Source: Aquiluna sp. (GTDB lineage Bacteria; Actinomycetota; Actinomycetes; Actinomycetales; Microbacteriaceae). Taken from it: a stretch of DNA of 60,145 nt. The number at the start of each line of letters is the position of its first letter. Positions within the stretch are counted from its first letter, which is position 1. The DNA is taken from contig JAFMHN010000002.1 of the NCBI GenBank assembly GCA_017854485.1, forward strand, positions 71,755 to 131,899, given 5' to 3'. Of the stretch, positions 57,891-60,145 are shown piece by piece. A program made the translations under genes and the position numbers. The notes beneath the pieces are model-generated. The model saw only the letters and a program-made list of their open reading frames with translations, searched no databases and was not told the DNA's origin.

Positions 57891-57905
57891 AGGCTTGAGC
57901 CTATG
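57888..57905. promoter_or_regulatory. palindromic bidirectional leaderless promoter of tadA and upp
   Basis: CATAGGCT-TG-AGCCTATG is a perfect inverted repeat whose two ends are the start codons of tadA (minus) and upp (plus). The same TAGGCT box lies on each strand, and each is followed by exactly seven bases and then ATG. Both boxes match TANNNT, and the spacing places both transcription starts at the start codons. Only 12 bp separate the genes, so no ribosome binding site can exist on either side except within the other gene's start. Confidence 0.65.
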
Positions 57906-58550
57906 CGACTTCACGTAGCGAATCATCCGCTTATTACCCACAAGCTAACCGTGCTCAGAAACAAGACCACGCCCAGCCCACAATTTAGGCAACTGGTTGA
58001 AGAACTAGTAACCCTGCTTGCCTACGAGGCAACCCGCGACATCAAGGTTGAGCCAGTTGAGATTGAAACCCCGGTGCAGAAAACCACCGGCATCAAGATC
58101 TCCAGCCCGAAGCCGCTGATTGTTCCGGTCCTTCGAGCCGGCCTTGGCATGCTCGAAGGAATGGTGAAGCTACTTCCAAGTGCGGAAGTTGGCTTCCTAG
58201 GGATTAAGCGCAACGAAGAAACCCTTGAGCCCTACACCTACGCCAACCGCCTGCCGGATGACCTAGAAGACCGCCAGGTCTTCATCATTGACCCGATGCT
58301 TGCAACCGGTGGAACCCTGAACGACTCAATTGACTATGTGTTTGAGCGCGGAGCTCTTAGCGCGACCTGTGTTTGCTTGCTGGGAGCGCCTGAGGGTGTT
58401 GAAAACGTGAAGGCGCACTTAGCGGCGAAGTGGCCGGGGCGAAACGTCGATGTCGTGCTCGGTGCACTGGATGAAAAGCTAAATGAACTTGGCTACATCG
58501 TTCCAGGGCTTGGGGATGCTGGAGATCGCCTTTACGGCATCGCTCAGTAA
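57903..58550 (+). CDS. upp: uracil phosphoribosyltransferase
   Basis: The salvage enzyme makes UMP from uracil and PRPP. The ATG at 57903 gives [20 protein letters not shown], the family start, and 215 residues. The PRPP loop [16 protein letters not shown] and the uracil-binding end [10 protein letters not shown] are intact. The frame is open to 57852 but that part overlaps tadA and is not Upp-like. It ends one base before the stop codon of the convergent sigma-factor gene. Confidence 0.97.
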   Translation: MRLHVANHPLITHKLTVLRNKTTPSPQFRQLVEELVTLLAYEATRDIKVEPVEIETPVQKTTGIKISSPKPLIVPVLRAGLGMLEGMVKLLPSAEVGFLGIKRNEETLEPYTYANRLPDDLEDRQVFIIDPMLATGGTLNDSIDYVFERGALSATCVCLLGAPEGVENVKAHLAAKWPGRNVDVVLGALDEKLNELGYIVPGLGDAGDRLYGIAQ

Positions 58551-58551
58551 C

Positions 58552-60033
58552 TTAGCGAGAAACCTTCATGGAGGCGTTCACCGGGTTTCCGTCCGAGTCA
58601 AAGCTCAGGCGAACCGTTGAAACTGCATTTGCCAAAGGGCTCTGATCAAACACGTTGCCAGAATCGTCAACCACCCAGAAATCGCTGGCCCTAAGCACTA
58701 CCTCATAGCCGGAACCGACCGGGTTGGTGACAGTGCTTGAATTCTCAGCAACTGCGTAATAGCGCTTGCCATCTACCCACATCTGGTAAACGACATTGAA
58801 AACTGTTCGGTTTGCGATGTCGAGATCCAAGAATGCAGAAATTCCGGTGCCGCCAAACACCTCAACTGAGCTTCCCCTGAAGCCTGCTGAGAGGAAATCT
58901 GATGAGGCGTAAGAGTTGGTGTAGTAGCCGGCCTGGGTGACGTTTGTGGCCAGGATTGAGGCCAAAGAGACCTCACTGAAAATCGGTTCTGGTTCATTTG
59001 CTGCCACTGGCGCAGCTGCAGGGGCGCTGACTTGAGCGACCTGCTCAATCACAAGCTGCTCGGTAGCCTGCTCTGTAGCCTGCTCGGTAGCCTGCTCGGT
59101 GACTGCCTCACTGGCGAGCTGCTCACTAGCTGGAGCCTCACTGGCTGACTGCTCCTTGGATTCAGGAGCGCTCTGGGTAGGCTCAGTTTCAGGCTGTGCC
59201 TGAGTTGCCTGTGGCTGAGAGGTTTCGGTTGGAGCGGTCGCCAGATCACTGGTAGTGGTCTGGTTCAGGTTTGGAAGAACGCCGATTGACACTGCCAAAA
59301 CCAACAGGAAGGCTCCTGCGGCCGTGATGTACTTGCCAGATTCAGCCGCAGCTTTTCTGGCAGCAACGGATAGAATCTGGCCGGCGGACATTCCAGCTGT
59401 TTCAACCTCACCAATCAAAGCCTTCTTGAATGCAGAGCGGGCGCGGAACAGAAGCTGCCTGGTCGCATTTTCGCTGAGGCCAAGCTGGTCAGCGACAACC
59501 TCGGTTGACTTCTCTTCATAAATTGAAGCGATTAGGGCCTCACGGTGTCGTGGTTGCAGCTTTGCAAGCGCCATTGAAACAACGGCCGCATCATCTGCTC
59601 GCTCCAACTCCAATGACATCTCTGGGGTGTCGGCAACCATTTCGGGCTGGTCATCAAGGGGTGCAAACTTTGCCCGGGAGTTGATGCGAATCACATCTAG
59701 GCAAAGCAGCCTTGTCTTCCACTTCAAAAACTTCAGCACGCCAACTTCGGAATCCAACTCAGGCAAGGTGGTCATCAAATACAGGAATGCGTCCTGAACC
59801 ACTTCTTCAACCTGCGATGGGTTTACTAGGTAGCGACGAGCGTGACGCTCAAGGTGAGGTCGGAATCTGACGTAGATGCTGGCAAAGTCAGCCGCGGTCC
59901 AATCTTTCAGGACCGCAGGGGTCAGGGAATCAGCAAGGTGCTCCTTAAATTCAGGTGCACCAAATTCCTCGTCCGACTCCTTGTCCAGAAGTCGCTCGAG
60001 TGGATCTTCTTGAAAATCCTCGTGATTGGCCAT
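58552..60033 (-). CDS. membrane-tethered ECF-like sigma factor with extracytoplasmic C-terminal half
   Basis: The 493-residue protein joins a sigma-70 factor to a membrane and surface part. Region 2 is at about residues 50-120 (SQVEEVVQDAFLYLM) and region 4 at 155-209 (LQPRHREALIASIYEE, LGLSENATRQLLFRARS). One membrane helix follows at about 235-254 (YITAAGAFLLVLAVSIGVL). Residues 255-345 are a Thr/Glu/Gln/Ala/Pro linker with TEQA repeats, and 350-493 a globular domain I do not recognise. I chose the ATG at 60033 because TATATT lies seven bases upstream (leaderless); an ATG at 60075 would add 14 residues. The topology suggests release or sensing at the membrane, but no protease site is visible. 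The last domain presumably lies outside the cell. Confidence 0.85.
   Translation of the reverse strand: MANHEDFQEDPLERLLDKESDEEFGAPEFKEHLADSLTPAVLKDWTAADFASIYVRFRPHLERHARRYLVNPSQVEEVVQDAFLYLMTTLPELDSEVGVLKFLKWKTRLLCLDVIRINSRAKFAPLDDQPEMVADTPEMSLELERADDAAVVSMALAKLQPRHREALIASIYEEKSTEVVADQLGLSENATRQLLFRARSAFKKALIGEVETAGMSAGQILSVAARKAAAESGKYITAAGAFLLVLAVSIGVLPNLNQTTTSDLATAPTETSQPQATQAQPETEPTQSAPESKEQSASEAPASEQLASEAVTEQATEQATEQATEQLVIEQVAQVSAPAAAPVAANEPEPIFSEVSLASILATNVTQAGYYTNSYASSDFLSAGFRGSSVEVFGGTGISAFLDLDIANRTVFNVVYQMWVDGKRYYAVAENSSTVTNPVGSGYEVVLRASDFWVVDDSGNVFDQSPLANAVSTVRLSFDSDGNPVNASMKVSR
59056..59103 (-). repeat. four 12-bp repeats in the sigma-factor linker
   Basis: Four tandem copies of CTGCTCGGTAGC (plus strand), with one or two changes, encode TEQA repeats in the extracytoplasmic linker. 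Changes in copy number would keep the frame and alter the distance between membrane and outer domain. Confidence 0.85.
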
Positions 60034-60110
60034 CACTTCTAATATACGCGCCGTGTCAAGAGTTGTTACGGCCAATTACGGCATCATCACTCACTAAACT
60101 CCTAACCACG
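60034..60110. promoter_or_regulatory. divergent promoters of the sigma factor and ugd-like genes
   Basis: On the minus strand TATATT (60046-60041) ends seven bases before the sigma-factor ATG. On the plus strand TAAACT (60095-60100) ends ten bases before the ugd-like ATG. A TTGACA on the minus strand (60059-60054) is only seven bases from TATATT, too close to serve as its -35 box. Neither gene has a clear ribosome binding site. Confidence 0.5.
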
Positions 60111-60145
60111 ATGAAGATTTCAGTCATAGGGCTCGGATATCTGGG
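60111..60145 (+). CDS. start of a UDP-glucose/GDP-mannose dehydrogenase-like gene, cut by window edge
   Basis: Only eleven codons are visible: MKISVIGLGYL. This is the Rossmann NAD-binding start (GxGYLG) typical of UDP-glucose 6-dehydrogenases, whose actinobacterial members begin almost identically. Other dehydrogenases of the same superfamily cannot be excluded from so little. Confidence 0.6.
   Translation, partial: MKISVIGLGYL

Noticed and set aside
60054-60059. TTGACA as -35 box of the sigma-factor promoter
   Set aside because: The distance to TATATT is only 7 bp, much shorter than 16-19 bp, so it cannot work with that -10 box in the normal way.

Overview
The window reads as a compact piece of an actinobacterial chromosome of moderate G+C, most likely from the family Microbacteriaceae and close to the small freshwater Luna-type genera (Rhodoluna, Aquiluna). 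This assignment is inferred from protein style, not from a search. The pointers are a GuaB3-type IMPDH paralogue beside guaB, an RpoC with the long helical insert typical of Actinobacteria, a TsaD with RimI fused in front, a groES without groEL controlled by CIRCE boxes, frequent GTG and TTG starts, many 1-8 bp gene overlaps, and many genes whose start codon lies 6-10 bp after a TANNNT box, as expected of leaderless mRNAs.

Layout. 1-3621 (minus) is a mannitol locus: DeoR-type regulator, then separate PTS EIIC, EIIB and EIIA, then mannitol-1-phosphate dehydrogenase running off the left edge. 3736-7124 (minus) is guaB-guaB3-SURF1-like. 7315-11354 (plus) is a branched-chain amino acid ABC transporter operon (two permeases, two ATPases, one small membrane protein), facing its own substrate-binding lipoprotein gene at 11633-12904 (minus). 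13156-14437 holds rarD and groES (minus). 14566-15744 is a plus-strand THUMP-like methyltransferase. 15741-21514 (minus) is a cell-wall and tRNA-modification operon (glmS, acpS, alr, tsaE, tsaB, rimI-tsaD), divergent from coaA (21545-22492, plus).

From 54443 down to 22489 everything is on the minus strand: rpoB, rpoC, the str operon (rpsL, rpsG, fusA, tuf), the S10, spc and alpha operons (with secY, adk, map, infA, rpmJ, rpoA), truA, rplM, rpsI, glmM and a NIPSNAP-like gene. rpsN and rpsD are missing from their common places in this cluster. Several ribosomal proteins carry long low-complexity tails. The right end has ftsEX, tRNA-Ser(CGA), a CDF cation transporter, tadA, upp, a sigma factor anchored to the membrane by a fused C-terminal half, and the first codons of a UDP-glucose dehydrogenase-like gene.

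The least ordinary items are the membrane-tethered sigma factor (58552-60033), the perfect palindrome that holds both start codons of tadA and upp and looks like a symmetrical leaderless promoter (57888-57905), the Ala/Lys/Pro tails of L15 and S17, the unusual residues in the RpoC bridge helix and in the segment after the trigger loop, a LivH permease with a secreted N-terminal domain, and a CDF gene with no normal start codon before its first membrane helix. I see no prophage, transposon, CRISPR array or defence system.
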